From Bos javanicus (taxonomy: Eukaryota > Chordata > Mammalia > Artiodactyla > Bovidae), in contig NC_083896.1 of the NCBI RefSeq assembly GCF_032452875.1, forward strand, positions 62,001 through 126,000: 64,000 nucleotides of DNA. Direction: 5' to 3'. Position numbers and translations under genes: made by a program. This document shows, piece after piece, positions 1-12,770 of the stretch (positions within the stretch are counted from its first letter, which is position 1; every line of letters starts with the position of its first letter). Below the pieces are notes generated by a model. The model ran no database searches, was not told the origin of the DNA, and saw only the letters and a program-made list of their open reading frames with translations.

Positions 1-192
1 GGTGGGAGACAGCCGGCAGTGAAATCAGAGGTGAGAGCACAAAGCAATACAGTAGGCAGACTCTGGTTTTTTGGGGGGAGATGCTCGAGAATATCCGGGT
101 GGACTCCTGAGGCTCGATCCTGCATTTGCGTATGCCGAGCCTCCTTCCTCATGACCTATGTCCAGAGTGGAGTGCCTCCCCGGCTCCCGGCA
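1..192 (-). mobile_element. Partial LTR segment (U3 end) of the satellite unit cut by window start
   Basis: This is the U3 end of the LTR found in every unit; the rest lies left of the window. On the minus strand the element begins TGCCGGG at 192, directly abutting the 23-bp repeats that follow. It matches the U3 part of the solo LTR at 59131 onward. Confidence 0.85.
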
Positions 193-1117
193 CATGATCA
201 GTGCATGCTCAGTCACGATATCAGTGCATGATCAGCCACGTGATCACTGACGGCACAGTCACGTGATCAGAGCCTCTCAGTCACGTGATCACCGTATGAT
301 AAACACGTGGTCAGTGAACGACCAGCCACCTGATCACTGCATGCGCACTCAGGTGGTGAGTTCCTGATCAGCCACGTGATCAGTGCATGCACAGTCCCAT
401 GATCAGCGCCTGTCAGTCACTGATCACTGCCTGATAAACACGTGATCAGTGCCCGATCAGCCACATCATCAGTGCATGCACAGTCACGTGATCAGTGCAT
501 GATAGCCACGTGATCAGTGCATGCACAGTCCCATGATCAGCGCCTGTCAGTCACTGATCACTGCCTGATAAACACGTGATCAGTGCCCGATTAGCCACGT
601 CATCAGTGCATGCACAGTCACGTGATCAGTGCATGATAGCCACGTGATCAGTGCGTGCACAGTCCCATGATCAGCGCCTGTCAGTCACTGATCACTGCCT
701 GATAAACACGTGATCAGTGCATGATGAGCCATGTGATCAGTGCCTGATCAGCTACGTCATCAGTGCATGCGCTGTCACCTGATCAGTGCATGATAACCAC
801 GTGATCAGTGCATGCTCAGTCACGTGATCTGGACTTGATCAGCCACGTGATCAGTGCCTGCAGAGTCACGGGATCAGGGCCTGCTGAGCTGCGTGATTCC
901 TGCCGGCTCATCTGCGTGACAATTGCCAGCTGAGCTGCGTGATTCCTGTCGGCTCATCTGCTTGACAATTGCCAGCTGAGCTGCGTGATACCTGCCTGGT
1001 CACCTGCTTGATTATTGCCAGTTGAGCAGCAGGATTCGTCACTGCTGAGCTCCATGCTTAATGCCTGCTGATTGCGTGGTTTGTGTCTGCTCAGCTCTTT
1101 GAGTATGGCCTCCTGAG

Positions 1118-1738
1118 GTCCCTGTTCGGGCGCCACCTGCCTGGGGAACAGCCCCAGCTGATCCAGGGTATTCGAAGGAGAGATGGCCTAGGCGACTGTT
1201 TATATGCTAATCAGAGATGTCAAGAATAATAGTATGAGGAGAGCTCAGTAGGAAAATTCGGTGGAGAAAAGAGACTGAGTAGCTTGGTTTACGCGGGAGA
1301 CCAATCAATCTTCAAGACAAGAAATTTGCACCACTTACGTAGGCCACAGGCGCCCTCTCGAATAGCGGAAGGCGCCTCACCCTAGACACCTTCTCGAGTG
1401 GGTATTAGCAGCCCAGGCATAATTAGTAAGTGTGGTGGGTTCCGAGCTCCAGATGGAGACTCAGCTGGAAGTTAAAGGGAAGAATGACAAGGAACTTTAT
1501 GAATTGGAGTTGTAAGTTAACTCTTTGAGGGAGAGAGCGAGATGGTGATGGGGGAAAGCCCCCAGTGAAATCAGAGGTGAGAGCAAAAAGCAATACAGTA
1601 GGCAGACTCTGGTTTTTTGGGGGGAGATGCTCGAGAATATCCGGGTGGACTCCTGAGGCTCGCTCCCGCATTTGCGTATGCCGAGCCTCCTTCCTCATGA
1701 CCTTTGTCCAGAGTGGAATGCCTCCCCGGCTCCCGGCA
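1118..1738 (-). mobile_element. Satellite LTR+PBS segment, copy 1 (ERV2/BTLTR1-like)
   Basis: A 621-bp segment on the minus strand. It runs from the U3 terminus TGCCGGG (at 1738) to a terminal CCCCAGGCA-type end (this copy is mutated near 1140), then two bases, then an 18-nt primer-binding site at 1118-1135. Read on the plus strand this is GTCCCTGTTCGGGCGCCA, the 3' end of tRNA-Lys(UUU). The U3, U5 and primer-binding-site order is that of a betaretrovirus-like LTR. No TATA/AATAAA module like that of the solo LTR at 59131 is present. A 46-bp-dimer block lies at about 881-1117. Confidence 0.88.
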
Positions 1739-2350
1739 CATGATCAGTGCATGCTCAGTCACGATATCAGTGCATTATCAGCCACGTGATCACTGACGGC
1801 ACAGTCACGTGATCAGCGCCTCTCAGTCACGTGATCACCGTATGATTAAACAAGTGATCAGTGAACGACCAGCCACGTGATCACTGCATGCGCAGTCAGG
1901 TGGTCAGTTCCTGATGAGACAGGTGATGAGTGCGTGCACAGTCCCATGATCAGCGCCTGTCAGTCACTGATCAATCCCTGATAAACACGTGATCAGTGCA
2001 TGATGAGCCATGTGATCAGTGCATGATCAGCCACGTCATCAGTGTATGCGCTGTCACGTGATCAGTGCATGATAGCCACGTGATCAGTGCCTGCTCAGTC
2101 ACCTGATCTGGACTTGATCAGCCACGTGATCAGTGCCTGCAGAGTCACGGGATCAGGACCTGCTGAGCTGCGTGATTCCTGCCGGCTCATCTGCATGACA
2201 ATTGCCAGCTGAGCTGCGTGATTCCTGCCTGGTCACCTGCTTGATTATTGCCAGTTGAGCAGCAGGATTCGTCACTGCTGAGCTCCATGCTTATTGCCTG
2301 CTGATTGCGTGGTTCGTGTCTGCTCAGCTCTTTGAGTATTGCCTCCTGAG

Positions 2351-2972
2351 GTCCCTGTTCGGGCGCCACCTGCCGGGTACCAGCCCCAGCTGATCCAGGG
2401 TATTCGAAGGAGAGATGGCCTAGGCGAATATTTATATGCTAATCAGAGATGTCAAGAATAATAGTATGAGGAGAGCTCAGTAGGAAAATTCGGTGGAGAA
2501 AAGAGACTGAGTAGCTTGGTTTACGCGGGAGACCAATCAAACTTCAAGACAAGAAGTTTGCACCACTTCCGTAGGCCGCAGGCGCCCTCTCGAATAGCGG
2601 AAGGTGCCTCACCCTAGACACCTTCTCGAGTGGGTCTTAGCAGCCCAGGCATAATTAGTAAGCGTGGTGGGTTCCGAGCTCCAGATGGAGACTCAGCTGG
2701 AAGTTAAAGGGAAGAATGACAAGGAACTTTATGAATTGGAGCTGTAAGTTAACTCTGTGACAGAGAGAGCGAGATGGAGGTGGGGGACAGACCCCAGTGA
2801 AATTAGAGGTGAGAGCACAAAGCAATACAATAGGTAGACTCTGGTTTTTTTGGGGGGGAGATGCTCGAGAATATCCGGGTGGACTCCTGAGGCTCGATCC
2901 CGCATTTGCCTGTGCCGAGCCTCCTTCCTCATGACCTTTGTCCAGAGTGGAATGCCTCCCCGGCTCCCGGCA
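2351..2972 (-). mobile_element. Satellite LTR+PBS segment, copy 2
   Basis: 622 bp with the same borders as the other copies: primer-binding site 2351-2368, U3 terminus at 2972. The preceding 46-bp-dimer block is short (about 2161-2350) and lacks one 46-mer. That, with a shorter 23-bp stretch, accounts for the 1,233-bp spacing from copy 1. Confidence 0.88.
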
Positions 2973-3763
2973 CATGATCAGTGCATGCTCAGTCACGATA
3001 TCAGTGCATGATCAGCCACGTGATCACTGACGGCACAGTCACGTGATCAGCGCCTCTCAGTCACGTGATCACCGTATGATAAACACGTTATCAGTGAACG
3101 ACCAGCCAGGTGATCACTTCATGGGCACTCAGGTGGTGAGTTCCTGATCAGCCAGGTGATGAGTGCGTGCACAGTCCCATGATCAGCGCCTGTCAGTCAC
3201 TGATCACTGCCTGAGAAACACGTGATCAGTGCATGATCAGCCACGTCATCAGTGCATGCGCAGTCACGTGATCAGTGCATGATAGCCACGTGATCAGTGC
3301 GTGCACAGTCCCATGATCAGCGCCTGTCAGTCACTGATCACTGCCTGATAAACACGTGATCAGTGCATGATGAGCCATGTGATCAGTGCATGATCAGCCA
3401 CGTCAACAGTGCATGCCCAGTCACGTGATCAGTGCATGATAGCCACGTGATCAGTGCATGCTCAGTCACGTGATCTGGACTTGATCAGCCACGTGATCAG
3501 TGGCTGCAGAGTCACGTGATCAGGGCCTGCTGAGCTGCGTGATTCCTGCCGTCTCATCTGCATGACAATTGCCAGCTGAGCTGCGTGATTCCTGTCGGCT
3601 CATCTGCTTGACAATTGCCAGCTGAGCTGCGGGATTCCTGCCTGGTCACCTGCTTGATTATTGCCAGTTGAGCAGCAGGATTCGTCACTGCTGAGCTCCA
3701 TGCTTATTGCCTGCTGATTGCGTGGTTCGTGTCTGCTCAGCTCTTTGAGTATTGCCTCCTGAG

Positions 3764-4385
3764 GTCCCTGTTCGGGCGCCACCTGCCGGGGACCAGCCCC
3801 AGCTGATCCAGGGTAGTCGAAGGAGAGATTGCCTAGGCGACTATTTATATGCTAATCAGAGATGTCAAGAATAATAGTATGAGGAGAGCTCAGTAGGAAA
3901 ATTCGGTGGAGAAAAGAGACTGAGTATCTTGGTTTACGCGGGAGACCAATCAATCTTCAAGACAAGAAGTTTGCACCACTTACGTAGGCCGCAGGCGCCC
4001 TCTCGAATAGCGAAAGGAGCCTCACCCTAGACACCTTCTCGAGTGGGTCTTAGCAGTCCCGGCATAATAAGTAAGTGTGGTGGGTTCCGCCCTCCAGATG
4101 GAGACTCAGCTGGAAGTTAAAGGGAAGAATGACAAGGAACTTTATGAATTGGAGCTGTAAGTTAACTCTTTGACAGAGAGAGCGAGATGGAGTTGGGGGA
4201 CAGCCCCCAGTGAAATCAGAGGTGAGAGCACAAAGCAATACAGTAGGCAGACTCTGGTTTTTTGGGGTGGGAGATGCTCGAGAATACCCGGGTGGACTCC
4301 TGAGGCTCGATCCCGCATTTGCGTATGCCGAGCCTCCTTCCTCATGACCTTTGTCCAGAGTGGAATGCCTCCCCGGCTCCCGGCA
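3764..4385 (-). mobile_element. Satellite LTR+PBS segment, copy 3 (clearest borders)
   Basis: Reference copy. Primer-binding site 3764-3781 matches tRNA-Lys(UUU) in all 18 positions. Two bases separate it from the LTR end at 3784 (TGCCGGGG on plus, so CCCCGGCA on minus). The LTR begins TGCCGGG on minus at 4385. This gives a 602-bp LTR with a 7-bp perfect inverted terminal repeat (TGCCGGG / CCCGGCA). The upstream plus-strand flank CCTCCTGAG and downstream flank CATGATCAG are satellite. The 46-bp block is at about 3528-3763. Confidence 0.9.
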
Positions 4386-5176
4386 CATGATCAGTGCATG
4401 CTCAGTCACGATATCAGTGCATGATCAGCCACGTGATCAATGACGGCACAGTCACGTGATCAGCGCCTCTCAGTCACGTGATCACCGTATGATAAACACG
4501 TGGTCAGTGAACGACCAGCCACGTGATCACTGCATGCGAAGTCAGGTAGTCAGTTCCTGATGAGCCAGGTGATGAGTGCGTGCACAGTCCCATGATCAGC
4601 GCCTGTCAGTCACTGATTACTGCCTGATAAACACGTGATCAGTGCCCGATCAGCCACGTCATCAGTGCATGCGCAGTCACGTGATCAGTGCATGATAGCC
4701 ACGTGATCAGTGCGTGCACAGTCCCATGATCAGCGCCTGTCAGTCACTGATCATTGCCTGATAAACACGTGATCAGTGCATGATGAGACATGTGATCAGT
4801 GCCTGATCAGCCACGTCATCAGTGCATGCGCTGTCACCTGATCAGTGCATGATAACCACGTGATCAGTGCATGCTCAGTCACCTGATCTGGACTTGATCA
4901 GCCACGTGATCAGTGCCTGCAGAGTCACGTGATCAGGGCCTGCTGAGCTGCGTGATTCCTGCCGTCTCATCTGCATGACAATTGCCAGCTGAGCTGCGTG
5001 ATTCCTGTGGGCTCATCTGCTTGACCATTGCCAGCTGAGCTGCGTGATACCTGCCTGGTCACCTGCTTGATTATTGCCAGTTGAGCAGCAGGATTCGTCA
5101 CTGCTGAGCTCCATGCTTATTTCCTGCTGATTGCGTGGTTCGTGTCTGCTCAGCTCTTTGAGTATTGCCTCCTGAA

Positions 5177-5796
5177 GTCCCTGTTCGGGCGCCACCTGCC
5201 GGGGACCAGCCCCAGCTGATCCAGGGTATTCGAAGGAGAGATGGCCTAGGCGATTTTATATGCTAATCAGAGATGTCAAGAATAATAGTATGAGGAGAGC
5301 TCAGTAGGAAAATTCGGTGGAGAAAAGAGACTGAGTATCTTGGTTTACGCGGGAGACCAATCAAACGTCAAGACAAGAAGTTTGCTCCTCTTACGTAGGC
5401 CGAAGGCGCCCTCTCGAATAGCGGAAGGTGCCTCACCCTAGACACCTTCTCGAGTGGGTCTTAGCAGCCCAAGCATAATTAGTAAGTGTGGTGGGTTCCG
5501 AGCTCCAGATGGAGACTCAGCTGGAAGTTCAAGGGTAGAATGACAAGGAACTTTATGAAATGGAGCTGTAAGTTAACACTTCGACAGAGAGAGCGTGATG
5601 CTGGTGGGGGACAGCCCCCAGTGAAATCAGAGATGAGAGCACAAAGCAATAAAGTAGGCAGAATCTGGTTTTTCTGGGGCGGAGATGCTCGAGAATATCC
5701 GGGTGGACTCCTGAGGCTCGATCCCGCATTTGCCTATGCCGAGCCTCCATCCTCATGACCTTTGACCAGATTGGAATGCCTCCCCGACTCCCGGCA
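5177..5796 (-). mobile_element. Satellite LTR+PBS segment, copy 4
   Basis: 620 bp; primer-binding site 5177-5194, U3 terminus 5796. It shares diagnostic variants with copy 8 (AAAGTAGGCAGAATCTGG, TTTGACCAGATTGG and GCTCCTCTTACG). This suggests units 4 and 8 are recent relatives although they are 5.9 kb apart. The flank base is A instead of G just before the primer-binding site (CCTGAAGTCC). The 46-bp block is at about 4941-5176. Confidence 0.88.
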
Positions 5797-6855
5797 CATG
5801 ATCAGTGCATGCTCAGTCACGATATCAGTGCATGATCAGCCACGTGATCACTGACGGCACAGTCACGTGATCAGCGCCTCTCAGTCACGTGATCACCGTA
5901 TGATAAACACGTGATCAGTGAACGACCAGCCACGTGATCACTGCATGCGCAGTCAGGTGGTCAGTCCCTGATCAGCCACGTGATCTGTGCGTGCACAGTC
6001 CCATGATCAGCGCCTGTCAGTCACTGATCACTGCCTGATAAACACGTGATTAGTGCCCGATCAGCCACGTCATCAGTGCATGCGCAGTCACGTGATCAGT
6101 GCATGATAGCCACGTGATCAGTGGGTGCACAGTCCCATGATCAGCGCCGGTCAGTCACTGATCACTGCCTGATAAACAGGTGATCAGTGCCCGATCAGCC
6201 ACATCATCAGTGCATGCGCAGTCAGGTGGTCAGTTCCTGATCAGCCACGTTATCAGTGCGTGCACAGTCCCATGATCAGCGCCTGTCAGTCACTGATTAC
6301 TGCCTGATAAACACGTGATCAGTGCCCGATCAGCCACGTCATCAGTGCATGTGCAGGTACGGGATCAGTGCATGATAGCCACGTGATCAGTGCGTGCACA
6401 GTCCCATGATCAGCGCCTGTCAGTCACTGATCATTGCCTGATAAACACGTGATCAGTGCTTGATGAGACATGTGATCAGTGCATGATCAGCCACGTCATC
6501 AGTGCATGTGCAGTTACGGGATCAGTGCATGATAGCCACGTGATCAGTGCATGCTCAGTCACCTGATATGTACTTGATCAGCCACATGATCAGTGCCTGC
6601 AGAGTCACGTGATCAGGGCCTGCTGAGCTGTGTGATTCCTGCTGGCTCATCTGCGTGACAATTGCCAGCTGAGCTTCGTGATTCCTGTGGGCTCATCTGC
6701 TTGACCATTGCCAGCTGAGCTGCATGATACCTGCCTGGCACCTGCTTCATTATTGCCAGTTGAGCAGCAGGATTCGTCACTGCTGAGCTCCATGCTTATT
6801 GCCTGCTGATTGCGTGGTTCGTGTCTGCTCAGCTCTTTGACTATTGCCTCCTGAG

Positions 6856-7476
6856 GTCCCTGTTCGGTCGCCACCTGTCGGGGACCAGCCCCAGCTGATC
6901 CAGGGTATTCGAAGGAGAGATGGCATAGGCGACTGTTTATATGCTAATCAGAGATGTCAAGAATAAGAGTATGAGGAGAGCTCAGTAGGAAAATTCGGTG
7001 GAGAAAAGAGACTGAGTAGCTTGGTTTACGTGGGAGACCAATCAAACTCCAAGACAAGAAGTTGGCACCACTTACGTGGGCCGCAGGCGCCCTCTCGAAT
7101 AACGGAACCTGCCTCACCCTAGACACCTTCTCGAGTGGGTCTTAGCAGCCCAGGCATAATTACTAAGCGTGGTGGGTTCCAAGCTCCAGATGGAGACTCA
7201 GCTGGAACTTAAAGGGAAGAATGACAAGGAACTTTATGAATTGGAGCTGTAAGTTAACTCTGTGACAGAGAGAGCGAGATGGTGGTGGGCCCAGCCCCCA
7301 GTGAAATCAGAGGTGAGAGCACACAGCAATACAGTAGGCAGACTCTGGTTTTTTTGGGGGGGAGATGCTCGAGAATATCCGGGTTGATTCCTGAGGCTCC
7401 ATCCCGCATTTGCCTATGCCGAGCCTCCTTCCTCATGACCTTTGTCCAGAGTGGAATGCCTCCCTGGCTCCCGGCA
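6856..7476 (-). mobile_element. Satellite LTR+PBS segment, copy 5
   Basis: 621 bp; primer-binding site 6856-6873 with one change (TTCGGTCGCCA instead of TTCGGGCGCCA), U3 terminus 7476. It shares the primer-binding-site change and the CGGAACCTGCC variant with copy 7. The 46-bp block is at about 6621-6855. Confidence 0.88.
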
Positions 7477-8266
7477 CATGATCAGTGCATGCTCAGTCAC
7501 GATATCAGTGCATGATCAGCCACGTGATCACTGACGGCACATTCACGTGATCAGCGCCTCTCAGTCACGTGATCACCGTATGATACACACGTGATCAGTG
7601 AACAACCAGCCATGTGATCACTGCAGGCGCAGTCAGGTGGTCAGGTCCTGATCAGCCAGGTGATGAGTGGGTGCACAGTCCCATGATCAGCGACTGTCAG
7701 TCACTGATCACTGCCTGAGAAACACGTGATCAGTGCCCGATCAGCCATGTCATCAGTGCATGCCCAGTCACGTGATCAGTGCATGATAGCCACGTGATCA
7801 GTGCGTGCACAGTCCCATGATCAGTGCCTGTCAGTCACTGATCATTGCCTGATAAACACGTGATCAGTGCTTGATGAGACATGTGATCAGTGCATGATCA
7901 GCCACGTCATCAGTGCATGTGCAGTTACGGGATCAGTGCATGATAGCCACGTGATCAGTGCATGCTCAGTCACCTGATATGTACTTGATCAGCCACATGA
8001 TCAGTGCCTGCAGAGTCACGTGATCAGGGCCTGCTGAGCTGTGTGATTCCTGCTGGCTCATCGGCGTGACAATTGCCAGCTGAGCTTCGTGATTCCTGTG
8101 GGCTCATCTGCTTGACCATTGCCAGCTGAGCTGCATGATACCTGCCTGGCACCTGCTTGATTATTGCCAGTTGAGCAGCAGGATTCGTCTCTGCTGAGCT
8201 CCATGCTTATTGCCTGCTGATTGCGTGGTTCGTGTCTGCTCAGCTCTTTGAGTATTGCCTCCTGAG

Positions 8267-8888
8267 GTCCCTGTTCGGGCACCACCTGTCGGGGACCAGC
8301 CCCAGCTGATCCAGGGTATTCGAAGGAGAGATGGCCTAGGCGACTGTTTATATGCTAGTCAGAGATGTCAAGAATAATAGTATGAGGAGAGCTCAGTAGG
8401 AAAATTCGGTGGAGAAAAGAGACTGAGTAGCTTGGTTTACGCGGGAAACCAATCAAACTTCAAGACAACAAGTTTGCACCACTTCCGTAGGCTGCAGGCG
8501 CCCTCTCGAATAGCGGAAGGTGCCTCACCCTAGACACCTTCTCGAGTGGGTCTTAGCAGCCCAGGCATAATTAGTAAGCGTGGTGGGTTCCGAGCTCCAG
8601 ATGGAGACTCAGCTGGAAGTTAAAGGGAAGAATGACAAGGAACTTTATGAATTGGAGCTGTAAGTTAACTCTGTGACAGAGAGAGCGAGATGGAGGTGGG
8701 GGACAGACCCCAGTGAAATCAGAGGTGAGAGCACAAAGCAATACAATAGGTAGACACTGGTTTTTTTGGGGGGGAGATGCTCGATAATATCCGGGTGGAC
8801 TCCTGAGGCTCGATCCCGCATTTGCCTGTGCCGAGCCTCCTTCCTCATGACCTTTGTCCAGAGTGGAATGCCTCCCCGGCTCCCGGCA
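8267..8888 (-). mobile_element. Satellite LTR+PBS segment, copy 6
   Basis: 622 bp; primer-binding site 8267-8284 with one change (GCACCA end instead of GCGCCA), U3 terminus 8888. It is close to copies 2 and 7 in U3, sharing the CAATAGGTAGAC variant. The 46-bp block is at about 8032-8266. Confidence 0.88.
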
Positions 8889-9678
8889 CATGATCAGTGC
8901 ATGCTCAGTCACGATATCATTGCATGATCAGCCACGTGATCACTGACGGCACAGTCACGTGATCAGCGCCTCTCAGTCACGTGATCACCGTATGATAAAC
9001 ACGTGATCAGTGAACGACCAGCCAGGTGATCACTTCATGCGCACTCAGGTGGTGAGTTCCTGATCAGCCACATGATGAGTGCGTGCACAGTCCCATGATC
9101 AGCGCCTGTCAGTCACTGATCACTGCCTGAGAAACACGTGATCAGTGCCCGATCAGCCACGTCATCAGTGCATGCGCAGTCACGTGATCAGTGCATGATA
9201 GCCACGTGATCAGTGCGTGCACAGTCCCATGATCAGTGCCTGTCAGTCACTGATCATTGCCTGATAAACACGTGATCAGTGCTTGATGAGACATGTGATC
9301 AGTGCATGATCAGCCACGTCATCAGTGCATGTGCAGTTACGGGATCAGTGCATGATAGCCACGTGATCAGTGCATGCTCAGTCACCTGATATGTACTTGA
9401 TCAGCCACATGATCAGTGCCTGCAGAGTCACGTGATCAGGGCCTGCTGAGCTGTGTGATTCCTGCTGGCTCATCTGCGTGACAATTGCCAGCTGAGCTTC
9501 GTGATTCCTGTGGGCTCATCTGCTTGACCATTGCCAGCTGAGCTGCATGATACCTGCCTGGCACCTGCTTGATTATTGCCAGTTGAGCAGCAGGATTCGT
9601 CACTGCTGAGCTCCATGCTTATTGCCTGCTGATTGCGTGGTTCGTGTCTGCTCAGCTCTTTGACTATTGCCTCCTGAG

Positions 9679-10298
9679 GTCCCTGTTCGGTCGCCACCTG
9701 TCGGGGACCAGCCCCAGCTGATCCAGGGTATTCGAAGGAGAGATGGCCTAGGCGACTGTTTATATGCTAATCAGAGATGTCAAGAATAAGAGTATGAGGA
9801 GAGCTCAGTAGGAAAATTCGGTGGAGAAAAGAGACTGAGTAGCTTGGTTTACGCGGGAGACCAATCAAACTTCAAGACAAGAAGTTGGCACCACTTCCGT
9901 AGGCCGCAGGCGCCCTCTCGAATACCGGAACCTGCCTCACCCTAGACACCTTCTCAAGTGGGTCTTAGCAGCCCAGGCATAATTAGTAAGCGTGGTGGGT
10001 TCCGAGCTCCAGATGGAGACTCAGCTGGAACTTAAAGGGAAGAATGAAAAGGAACTTTATGAATTGGAGCTGTAAGTTAACTCTGTGACAGAGAGAGCGA
10101 GATGGAGGTGGGGGACAGACCCCAGTGAAATCAGAGGTGAGAGCACAAAGCAATACAATAGGTAGACTCTGGTTTTTTGGGGGGAGATGCTCGAGAATAT
10201 CCGGGTGGACTCCTGAGGCTCGATCCCGCATTTGCCTGTGCCGAGCCTCCTTCCTCATGACCTTTGTCCAGAGTGGAATGCCTCCCCGGCTCCCGGCA
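9679..10298 (-). mobile_element. Satellite LTR+PBS segment, copy 7
   Basis: 620 bp; primer-binding site 9679-9696 carrying the same TTCGGTCGCCA change as copy 5, U3 terminus 10298. Its U3 half resembles copy 6 and its U5 half resembles copy 5. This mosaic pattern suggests gene conversion or unequal exchange. The 46-bp block is at about 9444-9678. Confidence 0.88.
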
Positions 10299-11089
10299 CA
10301 TGATCAGTGCATGCTCAGTCACGATATCAGTGCATGATCAGCCACGTGATCACTGACGGCACAGTCACGTGATCAGAGCCTCTCAGTCACGTGATCACCG
10401 TATGATAAACACGTGATCAGTGAACGACCAGCCAGGTGATCACTTCATGCGCACTCAGGTGGTGAGTTCCTGATCAGCCACGTGATGAGTGCGTGCACAG
10501 TCCCATGATCAGCGCCTGTCAGTCACTGATCACTGCCTGAGAAACACGTGATCAGTGCCCGATCAGCCACGTCATCAGTGCATGCGCAGTCACGTGATCA
10601 GTGCATGATAGCCACGTGATCAGTGCGTGCACAGTCCCATGATCAGCGCCTGTCAGTCACTGATCACTGCCTGATAAACACGTGATCAGTGCATGATGAG
10701 ACATGTGATCAGTGCATGATCAGCCACGTCATCAGTGCATGCCCAGTCACGTGATCAGTGCATGATAGCCACGTGATCAGAGCATGCTCAGTCACGTGAT
10801 ATGTACTTGATCAGCCACGTGATCAGTGGCTGCAGAGTCACGTGATCAGGGCCTGCTGAGCTGCGTGATTCCTGCCGTCTCATCTGCATGACAATTGCCA
10901 GCTGAGCTGCGTGATTCCTGTCGGCTCATCTGCTTGACCATTGCCAGCTGAGCTGCGTGATACCTGCCTGGTCACCTGCTTGATTATTGCCAGTTGAGCA
11001 GCAGGATTCGTCACTGCTGAGCTCCATGCTTATTGCCTGCTGATTGCGTCGTTCGTGTCTGCTCAGCTCTTTGAGTATTGCCTCCTGAG

Positions 11090-11711
11090 GTCCCTGTTCG
11101 GGCGCCACCTGCCGGGGACCAGCCCCAGCTGATCCAGGGTATTCGAAGGAGAGATGGCCTAGGCGACTGTTTATATGCTAGTCAGAGATGTCAAGAATAA
11201 TAGTATGAGGAGAGCTCAGTAGGAAAATTCGGTGGAGAAAAGAGACTGAGTAGCTTGGTTTACGCGGGAGACCAATCAAACTTCAAGACAAGAAGTTTGC
11301 TCCTCTTACGTAGGCCGAAGGCGCCCTTTCGAATAGCGGAAGGTGCCTCACCCTAGACACCTTCTCGAGTGGGTCTTAGCAGCCCAAGCATAATTAGTAA
11401 GCGTGGTGGGTTCCGAGCTCCAGATGGAGACTCAGCTGGAAGTTCAAGGGTAGAATGACAAGGAACTTTATGAAATGGAGCTGTAAGTTAACACTTCGAC
11501 AGAGAGAGCGTGATGCTGGTGGGGGACAGCCCCCAGTGAAATCAGAGGTGAGAGCACAAAGCAATAAAGTAGGCAGAATCTGGTTTTTTGGGGGGGGAGA
11601 TGCTCGAGAATATCCGGGTGGACTCCTGAGGCTCGATCCCGCATTTGACTATGCCGAGCCTCCTTCCTCATGACCTTTGACCAGATTGGAATGCCTCCCC
11701 GACTCCCGGCA
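11090..11711 (-). mobile_element. Satellite LTR+PBS segment, copy 8
   Basis: 622 bp; intact primer-binding site 11090-11107, U3 terminus 11711. It shares copy 4 variants in U3 and in the GCTCCTCTTACG stretch. Like copy 4, it is followed by a lengthened 23-bp block that gives a 1,681-bp spacing. The 46-bp block is at about 10854-11089. Confidence 0.88.
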
Positions 11712-12770
11712 CATGATCAGTGCATGCTCAGTCACGATATCAGTGCATGATCAGCCACGTGATCACTGACGGCACAGTCACGTGATCAGCGCCTCTCAGT
11801 CACGTGATCACCGTATGATAAACACGTGGTCAGTGAACGACCAGCCACGTGATCACTGCATGCGAAGTCAGGTAGTCAGTTCCTGATGAGCCAGGTGATG
11901 AGTGGGTGCACAGTCCCATGATCAGCGCCTGTCAGTCACTGATCACTGCCTGATAAACACGTGATCAGTGCCCGATCAGCCACGTCATCAGTGCATGCGC
12001 AGTCACGTGATCAGTGCATGATAGCCACGTGATCAGTTCGTGCACAGTCCCATGATCAGCGCCGGTCAGTCACTGATCACTGCCTGATAAACAGGTGATC
12101 AGTGCCCGATCAGCCACATCATCAGTGCATGCGCAGTCAGGTGGTCAGTTCCTGATCAGCCACGTTATCAGTGCGTGCACAGTCCCATGATCAGCGCCTG
12201 TCAGTCACTGATTACTGCCTGATAAACACGTGATCAGTGCCCGATCAGCCACGTCATCAGTGCATGCGCAGTCACGTGATCAGTGCATGATAGCCACGTG
12301 ATCAGTGCGTGCACAGTCCCATGATCAGCGCCTGTCAGTCACTGATCATTGCCTGATAAACACGTGATCAGTGCTTGATGAGACATGTGATCAGTGCATG
12401 ATCAGCCACGTCATCAGTGCATGTGCAGTTACGGGATCAGTGCATGATAGCCACGTGATCAGTGCATGCTGAGTCACGGGATCAGGGCCTGATGAGCTGC
12501 GTGATTCCTGCCAGCTCATCTGCATGACAATTGCCAGCTGATCTGCGTGATTCCTGTCGGCTCATCTGCTTGACCATTGCCAGCTGAGCTTCGTGATTCC
12601 TGTGGGCTCATCTGCTTGACCATTGCCAGCTGAGCTGCATGATACCTGCCTGGCACCTGCTTGATTATTGCCAGTTGAGCAGCAGGATTCGTCACTGCTG
12701 AGCTCCATGCTTATTGCCTGCTGCTTGCGTGGTTCGTGTCTGCTCAGCTCTTTGAGTATTGCCTCCTGAG

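Noticed and set aside
2655..2996. Recurrent minus-strand open frames of 60-119 codons at the same place in each LTR unit
   Set aside because: They start in 23-bp repeats, run into U3 and end in LTR sequence without any recognisable domain. Their recurrence follows from tandem amplification, and lengths vary with indels in a G run.
3527..3763. Sequence beyond the primer-binding site as retroviral leader or gag
   Set aside because: It aligns with the 46-bp dimers found in LTR-free regions and has no gag-like frame.
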